This document shows, piece after piece, positions 25,903 through 35,700 of a stretch of DNA of 64,000 nucleotides (within the stretch, counting starts at the first letter, position 1; every line of letters starts with the position of its first letter). The DNA lies in assembly GCF_002902965.1 (NCBI RefSeq), contig NZ_CP026107.1, positions 2,046,001-2,110,000 of the forward strand. Reading direction: 5' to 3'. Under the pieces are notes generated by a model that saw only the letters and a list, made by a program, of their open reading frames with translations, did no database searches and was not told where the DNA came from. Source of the stretch: Paraburkholderia hospita (GTDB lineage Bacteria; Pseudomonadota; Gammaproteobacteria; Burkholderiales; Burkholderiaceae). The translations under genes and the position numbers were made by a program.

Positions 25903-27561
25903 CTACGGCACGATCCAGTCGCTGTCCGCGACCACGCGCAGTCTGTCCGGCTCTGCGAATCGCACGATGTATCCGCCTTTCGATGCATAGCGCTGACCCG
26001 GTGCGAGCGTGAGGCGCGGATAGTAGCCGGTGAGAATGCGATGTTCGAGCATGTCGTCGATACGTTCGACGAGGTAGTCGCGCACGAAGGCATCGACCAT
26101 ATGGCTCAACGTTTCGGCCAGCAGCCCGCACGCCAGATAGGTATCCGCCTGCACACGCTCGTCGACGACGGGAATATGCCGTATCGCGAACCAGCCGAAC
26201 GCATAGTCGACGCGCACGCGCCGGCCTTGCGGCAGATCGACGGGATACGCGAGCCGTGCGTTGTCGCGCCAGTGCGCAGGCAGGGGTACGCGGTCGAGCC
26301 CGCCCATCAGCCCGGACACATACACGGCCACCGAGGCGGCCGGCGCGTCGCCGAGCGCGGCGATGTCGGGCGGCCTGAGCCATAGCACGAGCACATCCGC
26401 GTGCGACGCGCCTCGCAGCGCCGCCGCGACGCGCGCGTTCGCAGGCATCGCGTGATTCTCGACGGCGATGCCTTGCTTCTTCAAATCTGCGGCAAGCGCC
26501 TGCGCCGCGGCCTCGCCGCTATCGCCCGCGCGATAAATCTGCAGCACTGTTTTGACCGGTCGAGCCGAAGCAGAACTGGCGGGCTCGCGAATTCGTTTCG
26601 CGATCAATTCCGCTTCGAGCAGCACGCCACGCGAGAAATACATGGAGTAAAAGTCGTGCTCGCTTTCGACAGGCACCTCGACGTTCGGAAACAGACACGG
26701 CACCTGTTCGCGCTCGCAGAAATCGTGAACAGGCGCCCAGTTCCTGCCGCCGAGTCCCGACAGCACGGCGAACACCGGCTGCTTCGCAAGATACTGCCGC
26801 AACTGCGCCTGCCACGTCTCCGGCGGGCCGTGGAGTTCCCATACATGCAGTTCCCAGCGCCTGTTGACCATGAACATCATCTTGCGCGACGAGCGCAACG
26901 CGGGCGTCGCGCCCAACGGCGCAGCGTTCTTGTCGGCAAAGTAATGTTCGAGCACATCGAGCATGCCGCGCCGCTTCACGGGGTCGGCGTCGGGCGTGAT
27001 GATCGTTGCGAAGTGCAGCACGGTGTCGGTGACGCCGAGCGCCCTGCGCCTGTCGAGCGTCTTCAGATAGCCGATGAGCGCATGCATGTCCGCGTCGCTC
27101 AGATCGAATTGCGGCATCAGATAGCCGAGCGGCTTGCCTTCGGAATCGATGCCTTCGCGGATCGCGCGCGCGAGCGTCGCTTCCGTGTACGGTTCGCGAC
27201 TGGTGCGCATGCCGTCGATGAACGGCACCGTCAATTCATCCGGGTTTTTCGCGGGCGGATGAAACAGATACTGCGCGGCAATGGGCGGAATGACCGTGTT
27301 GCCCTCCTTCGCGCCAAGCCCGCTGCGTCGATGGCAATTCATGCAGGCGGCCGCTGCGCCTCGCATCGCAAGTTGCCCCTGATGCGTCGCTTCCACCGGG
27401 CGGCCGTCGCCGGCGATGCCGTCGCGAAAGATCGCTGCGCCGGCGTCGACGGGCGGCGCTCCGAGCGCGTGATGCGTGGACACCAGCAACACGGCGGCCA
27501 ACGCACTCGCAAAGAGCAGCCGCCGTGGAAACACAGTGGCCATTGCGACGAGGCCGGGCAT
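25903..27561 (-). CDS. c-type cytochrome fused to periplasmic-binding-like domain
   Basis: Exported haem protein of 552 residues. After a signal peptide (LLFASALAAVLLVSTHHALG) comes a monohaem cytochrome c domain with CMNCH at 73-77 and a candidate axial Met in GYLMPQFDLSD. From about 185 on there is a long region (FATIITPDADPVKRRGMLDV; PVFAVLSGLGGRNWAPVHDF; VLQIYRAGDSGEAAAQALAA) with the look of a type 1 periplasmic-binding/receptor fold as in branched-chain amino acid binding proteins. The ATG at 27561 is six bases past the LolA-like stop. Last gene of the oxidase operon; probably the electron acceptor or relay for it (inference). Confidence 0.85.
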   Translation of the reverse strand: MPGLVAMATVFPRRLLFASALAAVLLVSTHHALGAPPVDAGAAIFRDGIAGDGRPVEATHQGQLAMRGAAAACMNCHRRSGLGAKEGNTVIPPIAAQYLFHPPAKNPDELTVPFIDGMRTSREPYTEATLARAIREGIDSEGKPLGYLMPQFDLSDADMHALIGYLKTLDRRRALGVTDTVLHFATIITPDADPVKRRGMLDVLEHYFADKNAAPLGATPALRSSRKMMFMVNRRWELHVWELHGPPETWQAQLRQYLAKQPVFAVLSGLGGRNWAPVHDFCEREQVPCLFPNVEVPVESEHDFYSMYFSRGVLLEAELIAKRIREPASSASARPVKTVLQIYRAGDSGEAAAQALAADLKKQGIAVENHAMPANARVAAALRGASHADVLVLWLRPPDIAALGDAPAASVAVYVSGLMGGLDRVPLPAHWRDNARLAYPVDLPQGRRVRVDYAFGWFAIRHIPVVDERVQADTYLACGLLAETLSHMVDAFVRDYLVERIDDMLEHRILTGYYPRLTLAPGQRYASKGGYIVRFAEPDRLRVVADSDWIVP

Positions 27562-27566
27562 GATTG

Positions 27567-28400
27567 TTACTGCGCCGGGCCAAATGCGGAACGCGGCGCC
27601 TGCATACCACCCGCGCCGACGGCCACCGATGCGCGCCGCCCCGGCACCATCGGCCTGACGAACATCGCGTCGTCGAGCGGCGGATTCAGCGACACCCGAT
27701 CGAGCACCAGCCGGTCCTTCTTCGCCGCGCCCGCCACGCCGCTTTCGATCGCGAACGGTACCTGCACGCCCTCGATCTCGCGATAGTCGCGATACGTCAC
27801 CTCGATCTTCACAGGCGCGCCCGACAGACCCGGCGCTTCGCGATCGTATCTGACGTCGAGAAACGACGCGGCGTCGACCCATACATGACGATGCGCGCCC
27901 GACGGCAGCGTGACGGCAAGCCGGTAAGCGTCCTTTCCTTCGATGGCATCCATGCCGTCGAGCGATACGGCAATGCCCTTCGTCGCGTGGTCGAGCAGCG
28001 GGCCGTCGATTACCTGTTCATCGCGTGCATAACGGACTTCTGTGGGCGTGTAGGGCTGCACATCGGGCGCGCCGCCGGACGACGGCCGTATCTTCCACCC
28101 TTCCTTGCCGTCGAACACGCGCACGATCCGCTGGTTCATCGCCGTGATCTCGAAGCGCGTGCTGTTGGGCCGCCGCAGCGCCAGCACGAACGGCGCATTC
28201 GGCGTCGGCGCGTTCGCGCTTTCGACATGCCCCATCCAGATCATCGTGCGGACCTTGCGCCACGCGTCCACGCCGCCGCGCGCGGCCGCGTTCTTCGCGA
28301 TGATCTCGTCGACCGTAAGCGGCTGCCCGGCGGCGGGCATCTGCGCCCATGCGAGCGCGGACACACAGCCCGCCAGCAACCATGAGGCGATGCGTTTCAT
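27567..28400 (-). CDS. LolA-like outer-membrane lipoprotein-sorting family protein
   Basis: Secreted protein of 277 residues. A signal peptide at 1-19 (SWLLAGCVSALAWA) is followed by LTVDEIIAKNAAARGGVDAW, a helix common in the LolA/LolB-fold 'outer membrane lipoprotein-sorting' family, and then beta-rich sequence (TRFEITAMNQRIVRVFDGKE, HRHVWVDAASFLDVRYDREA, DYREIEGVQVPFAIESGV). The fold is an open half-barrel that can hold a hydrophobic group. It is a tandem paralogue of the next gene up. Its role in this operon is unknown; binding of a lipid, cofactor or lipoprotein subunit is possible. Confidence 0.75.
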   Translation of the reverse strand: MKRIASWLLAGCVSALAWAQMPAAGQPLTVDEIIAKNAAARGGVDAWRKVRTMIWMGHVESANAPTPNAPFVLALRRPNSTRFEITAMNQRIVRVFDGKEGWKIRPSSGGAPDVQPYTPTEVRYARDEQVIDGPLLDHATKGIAVSLDGMDAIEGKDAYRLAVTLPSGAHRHVWVDAASFLDVRYDREAPGLSGAPVKIEVTYRDYREIEGVQVPFAIESGVAGAAKKDRLVLDRVSLNPPLDDAMFVRPMVPGRRASVAVGAGGMQAPRSAFGPAQ

Positions 28401-28424
28401 GATCGTGACCTCATCGACGTGGCG

Positions 28425-29234
28425 TCATTTCGCGGCGACCCTGGCGGGCGCGGATTGCGGTTGCGCGGGCAATTGCGGCTTCGCGAAGAGCGCGTCGTCG
28501 GCGGGCTGGTTCACCGTGACATGCTGGATCGTCATCTGATGCTTCTGCTTCACGCCCGTCACCTGTGTCTCGAGCAGATGCGGCACCATCAATCCGCCCT
28601 CGCGCCGGTAATCGCGGTAGTAGACGGAAACGACATGCATGCGTCCATCGAGCTTGCGCGGATCACCTTCGACCTTGACTTCGAGAAAGCTCGACGCGTC
28701 GATCCACACATGCCGTTGCGCGTGATCTTTCGTGGTCAGCAGGAGTTTGTAGGCGCGGTGCCCGTCGATCGTCTCCATACCCTGCAACGCGACCTGACTG
28801 CCCTTGGCAGCATAGTCGACCAGCGGCCCGTCGAGATCGGCCGTTTCCGCCGCCGATTTCGCCTCGGCAGGCGTATAGGGTTCTGCGACATTGCGGCCGA
28901 GGAATGGACGCACCTTCCACCCCTGGCTGCCGTCGTAGACCTGGAAGGCGATCTGGTTGTCGAAGTTCAGTTCGAAGCGGCTCTTGTGCGGCCGCTTCAT
29001 CGTCATGACGTACTGCAGCTTGACGGGCTTCGTGCCGCCCACGTCGATCTGTCCGCTCAACGTCATCGTGTTGACGGCACGCCATGCCTGCAGGCCCCCG
29101 CGCGCGGCCACGTTGCGCTCGACAACCTGCGCCGCGCTCATCCCGCCGCCGCCCGCTGCCAGCGTGGCGTGCGCAGCAAAGCTCGCGGCCACCACGCCCG
29201 TCATCGAAACAATCATCCGAAAGCCCCGGTTCAT
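28425..29234 (-). CDS. LolA-like outer-membrane lipoprotein-sorting family protein (paralogue)
   Basis: Secreted protein of 269 residues, paralogous to the 277-residue protein after it: both share VxxNxAARGGxxAWRxV, the FxVYDGxxGWKxRP segment, GPLxDxAxKG, HRHVWxDAxSFLxV and YRDYRxxxGxxVP. The ATG at 29234 is set by GAGGAG six bases before it, giving a signal peptide (MIVSMTGVVAASFAAHATLA). The tandem copies have drifted apart, which suggests two different tasks rather than a fresh duplication. It starts 34 bases after the small secreted protein in the same operon. Confidence 0.75.
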   Translation of the reverse strand: MNRGFRMIVSMTGVVAASFAAHATLAAGGGGMSAAQVVERNVAARGGLQAWRAVNTMTLSGQIDVGGTKPVKLQYVMTMKRPHKSRFELNFDNQIAFQVYDGSQGWKVRPFLGRNVAEPYTPAEAKSAAETADLDGPLVDYAAKGSQVALQGMETIDGHRAYKLLLTTKDHAQRHVWIDASSFLEVKVEGDPRKLDGRMHVVSVYYRDYRREGGLMVPHLLETQVTGVKQKHQMTIQHVTVNQPADDALFAKPQLPAQPQSAPARVAAK

Positions 29235-29268
29235 GTCGATCTCCTCAATGTCGTGCCGCGCATACGCG

Positions 29269-29748
29269 TTATTGAACGACCAGCCCATCGATATGGAACG
29301 AGCCGATCAGTACGTTGACGCGGTCCCCCGCCTTCACCAGATTGCCCTTGTTGGAAAACACCATCCAGTATTGCTGGCCGACCTCGAGCGCGCCCGTCTG
29401 CCGCAACTGGCCGATGTTGTCCATCACGGGCACTTCGAGCAGGACATGATTGGCCTCGCCGTACAGATAAGGCGTCGTGCTCTTGTCGCCGAGCAGCTTG
29501 GCGAGCGCCGGGTCCGTCACGCGGTAACTGAAGCGCAGAAGATTGCCCGACGCAGTGCGACGGACGCTCAGGTTGTCGACGCCCCGCACTGACTGATAAA
29601 AGGTGCGCGCGTGCGCGGGCAGCTTCATTGGCTCATAGCGCGACGCGTGCGGCGCACTGCCGTGCATCGCCACCTGCTGCGCCGCTGCCGGCATCGCCGG
29701 CAATGCGGCACAGCAGACCCACGTCGCCGCTGTGACTACGGGTCTCAT
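29269..29748 (-). CDS. Small secreted protein of unknown function
   Basis: Protein of 159 residues not recognised as any family. A signal peptide at 1-23 (WVCCAALPAMPAAA) is clear. The mature part is beta-rich with RTFYQSVRGVDNLSVRRTAS, LLRFSYRVTDPALAKLLGDK, HVLLEVPVMDNIGQLRQTGA and YWMVFSNKGNLVKAGDRVNV, ending IGSFHIDGLVVQ. The ATG overlaps the giant gene's stop by four bases, so its translation is coupled to that protein; it may be its chaperone, partner or inhibitor (inference). Its few His and Met residues form no obvious copper site. Confidence 0.75.
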   Translation of the reverse strand: MRPVVTAATWVCCAALPAMPAAAQQVAMHGSAPHASRYEPMKLPAHARTFYQSVRGVDNLSVRRTASGNLLRFSYRVTDPALAKLLGDKSTTPYLYGEANHVLLEVPVMDNIGQLRQTGALEVGQQYWMVFSNKGNLVKAGDRVNVLIGSFHIDGLVVQ

Positions 29749-32700
29749 TGCACCGCTCCCGTCGAAGGCGCATTTGCCTGCGGACCTGCCGTTCCCGTTG
29801 CCCCATTGCCCAGCACCTGATTGAGCATATCGAGCAGCGCGCCCGGCGCGAACGGCAGGTTGCCGCCTGCGAACAGTCCCGTGCGTGGCAACTCCACCGC
29901 GCCGATGTCGTAGCTGCCGCTCTGCGGACGCTGCGTGCCGAAGAAATCGTGATTCGGTGCGCCCGTATTCGTGCCCGCATTGACGGCAGGGGAACCCGTC
30001 TTGATCGAGTAGTTGCCGAGCGGCACGCCATAGTTCGTGCTGCCCGAACTCACCGTCATGTTGAACAGCGACAGCGGCCCGTACGACATGTTGATCCACT
30101 GGTTGCCTTCATCCGGCGTCGCCGACGGCAGCAGACCGAACAGCGGATTGGGCAGCACGGTATCCGCAATGCCGGGAGGCACCGCGAAGCCGTTGCCGCC
30201 GCCTTCGGGCGGCACCCGCGCGCCGTTGCAGTACTGGCTCACCACGTTCGGATTCGCCGAGCTGTTGTGCGCGTTCGGATAGTCACCTGCATCCGTGATG
30301 ATCGAGTACTGCGGAGCGAGCCTCATGCCCGACGAGTGATCCGAAGGCTTCGTATCGCCATAGGCGCCAAGATCCCAGTACACGGCATTCGGATCGCAGT
30401 AGCCCGTCTGATGACCCGCCTGGTTCAACGTCGGGTTCAGCGCGACGGTGTTCTGCAATCCCGGGATGTTCGGGTTCAGCCCGCCCACGGTGATATAGAA
30501 CGTGCGGTTCTGCCAGAACACGTCGTTCCTCACCACAGGGAACGAGTAGTGGCTGCAGTCCTCTCCTGCAGGACACCCTGCGCCGCCCGCCGTGAACGCC
30601 GTCAGGAAGTTCTGCGTATGCTTCGCGGTTTCGAGGCCGGAAGGCTGCATCGTCGACGTCGTGATCGGGCTGCACGTCGTTTGCGAGCCGACCGTCGTGC
30701 AGTTCGGCGGACCGACATTGGCCTGCGCAGCGAGCGCCGTGTTGAACAGCACGCCCGCCGATGCCGTGGAGTCGTTCGAGATCACCGTGTTGTTGATGAA
30801 GTTCACGCGCACGGCATCCTGCACCGACACGCCGCCGCCCGACCAGCCCGCCACGTTGTTCGCGATGATGTTGTTGATCACGCTCACCTCGTACCAGCGG
30901 TTGCGGTTGCGCGGGCTGCGCTGCACGTCCGTGCCATTGATGTTCTGCAGACGCAGGCCGCCGCCCTTGCCGCTTTCGGCCGTATTGCCGACGATCAGGT
31001 TGCCGTCGATCACAAGACCCGGCCCGACGCCATCGGAGAGCTGAGGCGCGCAGTCGATATCGGTCGGCGAGTTCTCGCAGAACGTGCCGTCCGGCGGTAC
31101 GCCCTGGGCGATCAGCCCGCCGCCGTAGGTCGGCAGCGTCGGGTTGTTGCTCTGGTTGAACAGGATCCAGTTGTGCGACAGGTCGCCGTTGTAGCTGAAA
31201 CCGAAATGCGCGACACCGCCGCCATCGCCGCTGCTCATGTTGCCGCAGACCCAGTTGTAGTTGAAGTGATAGTTGTCCGCGCCCGAGCAGAAGGTCACGC
31301 CAGCCGCCGATGAAGGCGTCGTCGAGTTGATCTCATCGCCGTACGAAGCATTCGACGTCACCGAGTTGTGGTGCACGTTGACATGCGTGTTGTACGCGAA
31401 CGGCTCTTGCGTGAAGCCATCGTTGGCGATCGTGCCGTCGGGCACTTCGACCTGGCCGATCGTGATCCCGCCTGTCAGCGTGCCCGCATTGCTGAACACG
31501 CGGTTGTTCGACACCTCCGTGTAGTGGTTCCAGCCGTGCAGGAAGATGCCGCCGCCGCCCTGCGAGCTGTTCGTGAACGTGATGCCGTCGACACGCGACG
31601 GGTTGCACAGGAAGTTGCTCGAATAGGTGTTGCAGTCCGTGTTGCTGGCCGTCAGCGGCGTACAGATACCGTTGGCCGTGCAGTTCGGATCGGGCTGCAG
31701 CACGCCACCGACCCGCACGTCGCGCACACCCTTGGCGAGCACCGTGATGCCCGCGCCTTCGTACGCGCCCATCAGCGTCGGTTCCATCAGCAGCTCGCCG
31801 AGATTGCCGTTGAGGTTGCTGTCCCAGCCGAACGTCGGCTCGAGCGGAATCGCGTCCACCTTGCGTTGCATCGCGGCAGAACACGCATACGTTCCCGACG
31901 GGTCGTACGCATTGCCCGACGAAATCGCACCGCCGTTGAGCGCCAGGCCGAACAGACAATCGATCTGCCTGCGCCACGGGTCGACCTTGCCCGACGGATG
32001 CGTGTTGGCGTTCACGACGACAGCGGGCGCACCCACCCCCTGCAGGCGCACGGGCTTCCACATCAGCAACATCTCGTTGTACGTGCCCGGACCGACGATG
32101 ATCAGATCGCCCGGCGTCGCCTTGTCGATGGCCGTCTGGATCGCGTTGCTCGTCCCGTTCTCACCGCCGACATAGGCGGGCGCCTTGCCGCCGATCGTGA
32201 CCGTCACGGTATCAATCGACTTCTTGCCGTTGCCCGACGTGATGACCAGTTCGCCGCAGCGCGTCTGCGTATTGACGCCGCGCTGCTGGATCGTGCAGCT
32301 CGACTGGTTCGCGGAGAGCGTCGGCACCGTGACGTTGATCTGTGTATCCGACCACGCGTTCACGTGCGCATTCACACCGCCGACCGTCACCGTCCCGGTG
32401 CCCTGCGACGCGCCGAAGCCATAGTGCCGGGAGACGAACTTCTGGTTATAGGGCGCCGTGGTCGCAGCGGGACCGCCGTAGGCATGATTCGGCACTTGCT
32501 GGTCGCCCAGCGCCTTTATGGTCAGCGTATGGCCGGCCTGGCTCACCCACGGACCCGCGCCGCCGTTGCTCGTGTCGCCCGTCACCGACGAGATCGCGGG
32601 CGTCGCGTCCGGATACGCGCAATCGGGTGGGTTGTAGCCGTCTGCGAACGCGGACACGGGCACGACTGGCGTATCCATGTACTGCGTCTGCCCGGGCATG

Positions 32701-35700
32701 AACGGAATCTCGTAGCAGAACTGGCTGTACGCGGGGTTGAACAGCGGATCGCGGATCGTCTGCCCCGGATGCGCGGGGTCCGGCATGTCGGGATCGTTCA
32801 TGCAGGCGACCATCATCGTCGGCGCGTAGCCCGTCGGGTTCGGCGGGTTCACTTCCCACGTCGAGTAATTCAACCCGTTGAAGATGCCCCACTGGTCCGA
32901 ATAGATGCGGCTCACTTCGTTGCCTGCGAAATCCTTCATCGAAACAGGCACGTTCGGCACCGCGAACTTCTCGCCGAACTGCGGAGAGTACGGATCGAAC
33001 TCCGACGAGAAGTCATCGAGCATGAAGCCGGTGAAGTGCGCGGCCACGTGCGTCGAACTGAACACCCAGAACTTCGCGAGCGCCGACATCTGGTTGGTCA
33101 GCACGACTTCCTTGCGGTCGCACAGGTGCCGCGAAGCGCCCGCGAACGGCGCGACTTCCTGCGAGCCCGGGAACAGGCTGATGTAGTCCGGCACTACACG
33201 CAGCGCGCCAACGCACGGCCAGAACGTCTCGACGCTGCCCGTGTCGCCTTCGTGACGCGGTTGCGAGCCGAGGTCGGTGGTCGGGTTCTGCGCGTTGTTG
33301 CGGTTGTACGTCGCGTTCACAGCCGCCTGGTCCGGCAGGATGAAGATGTTGCCCAGTCCGCCGAACTGCTGCGTGACAGGCGCGATGTAGTTGTCGCCGA
33401 TCAGGATGTTCTTGTCTTCTTCCTTCACGAGTTCATAGCCCGCCGGCACGATGATTTCGACCACATACTTGCCCGCAGGCAGCATGTACGAGCCGTCGGC
33501 GAGCTTGCTGCAGATCGTGCAGTTCGAACCCTTCGGCGTGCCCTTCTGCGGATCGCGGTCCGTCACGCTCGGGAACTGGTACATCCCGTCGTACGGCGCG
33601 GGCTGCAGCTGGTTGAACGCGTGCATGCCGTCATAGCACTTGAACTGCGAGTGCATGGGCAGCGTTCGCTTTTGCGGGTCGAGCCATTGCGAGCTGTCCT
33701 TCAGTGTAAAGAAGAACGGATCGGTGGTTTCCTGGCCCGGGCAGTTCATGTTGGGCACGCCGTCCGAACGGAAACCCTGTGCCCAGTCGTCCCAGCTGCT
33801 GGTCTTCGTCGTATCGACGAGCGTGAGACTCTGCGTGCCGTCGGCGGCCGTGCCTTCGGCGTACAGGTTGACCGTCACGTTCGGCACGTCGGGCGTCCAG
33901 CTCGTATGGAGCAGCAGAGCGGGATCGTCGAACGGACGCGTCGATGCGTAAATCACTTCGCCATGAATGCCGCCGTTCTCGTTCGCCCCATACGGCGCCT
34001 TGCCGAATTCGATGAACGAGTTCTGGCCTGAGAAGCCTTGCCAGCCCATCGTCGTGACCCACGGCGGATCGATGCGGCCTGTCGACGGATTCGTGCCCGT
34101 GCGGTCGCTGCAGTCCGCGTCGTTGCAGTAGATCGCGCCCGGCACGCGCAACGCGCCCGGTAGATGCGCCGTCGACGATTCCAGCGTATTCGCGTAGTTC
34201 GCCGCGATCGACGAGCCCCCACCGCCAGGCGTGCCGTCAGGTGGACCGCCCGCGTCGTAGACGACATGCACGCCCGTCTGTTTGTAGCGCGTCGTGTCGG
34301 CCTCCGCGATGTACCAGTTGAAGAGCGGGAACACCTCGTTGAACGACGCATAGCCGTTCAGGTCCGTGTTGTTGAAGTTCGAATAGCTGCCGTCGCGGAA
34401 GCGGATATTGGTCGGCACGAGCGCGAGCCCCGGCTCGCTGTCCTGCGACACGCCATCGCCGTTCGTATCGATGAAGCTGCGCGTGTAGAGGTTCGTGTGC
34501 CATTGCAGCACGGCCAGATCGCCGACGTTCTGTGTCTGTCCGCCTTTGAGCTGCACCGCCGTCGCGAGACCGTCGACGATCTGGTCGTTCCACTGGTCGA
34601 ACACCGTGATGCGGAACAGACCATCCGGCAGGCCGTTGATGCTGAACGTGCCGTCCGCGTTGCACTTCGTGAATGCGACGTCTTCGAGATCGGGATCGCC
34701 GACGCTCACATAGCATTGCGTGAAGCTCAGCGAATCGCGCGAGCCGCTGCTGTAGAGGTTCTCGTTAGGCGGACGGCTATAGTGCAGATTCGTGACTTTG
34801 CCCGTGATCCCGTTGTTGCACGCAACGCCCTTGCATATGCCCGGCAGCCGCGCATTGATGATCTTCGGATTCGCGAAGCCGATCGTCACATGGAAGCCCG
34901 CGGGTCCGAACTCCTGGAAGTACGAAGGCCCGCCCACCTTGATGAACGCGTCATGCGCTTTCTGGCCGTCCAGCGTATTGGTCTGCAGCCACTCCTCGCC
35001 TTTCGCGATGCGGTCCGCCGCAGGCGTCGCGACGACGCCATAACGTCCCGGCATCAGGTTCGCGATGATCGCCTGGCCGACCAGCGGCGACAGCGTCTTG
35101 CCGTCCGACTCGAACCTCGGGCAGGTCGGAATCATGCCGACCAGTCCGTCGTTTGCCGCCTTCGTGATCGGGCATGCGTCGAGGCCGGTGTTCGGATCGA
35201 TCGTGCCTTGCAGTGAATTCGACAGCGGCATGTTGAACATGTCGTAAGTCATCTGGCCAGTAGCATCGCCCGTGCCGCCCGCGTCGTCGAAGAGCTTGAT
35301 TTCGAAGCCGCCCAGACCCGGCTCGCGCGCGGTGCCGAATCCGTCCGAGCCGCCGCTCACATCGATTTCGCCATTGACGGGTGCATCGTCTTCGAACACG
35401 AACACCGAGATTTTCGCCGTCTGCAGCGGGGTCTGCTGAAGCAGCACGTTGACGGCGTGTTGCGCGGGCGCGATCGGCGCGCCGCCCATTGCGTGGCCGC
35501 AGGCGCCCGTGCCGGGCGCGAAGTCCGCGCCGCCCGGACCCGACGGACAATCCTTCGCAATATCGAACTGCCGTTGCGGACCGTCCGGATTGTTCGGATT
35601 GACCGGCTGCGGCGCGCCCGCGCCATTCGTGAAGGTGTTGCCCGCATCGCCAGGAAGAATCGACAGGTAGTAGTGCTTCGTCGGATCGAGCGCGACCTGC

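Noticed and set aside
31368..34031. An 887-residue plus-strand open frame over the giant gene
   Set aside because: Shadow frame caused by high GC in the giant gene; composition dominated by Arg, Val and His and no domain likeness.
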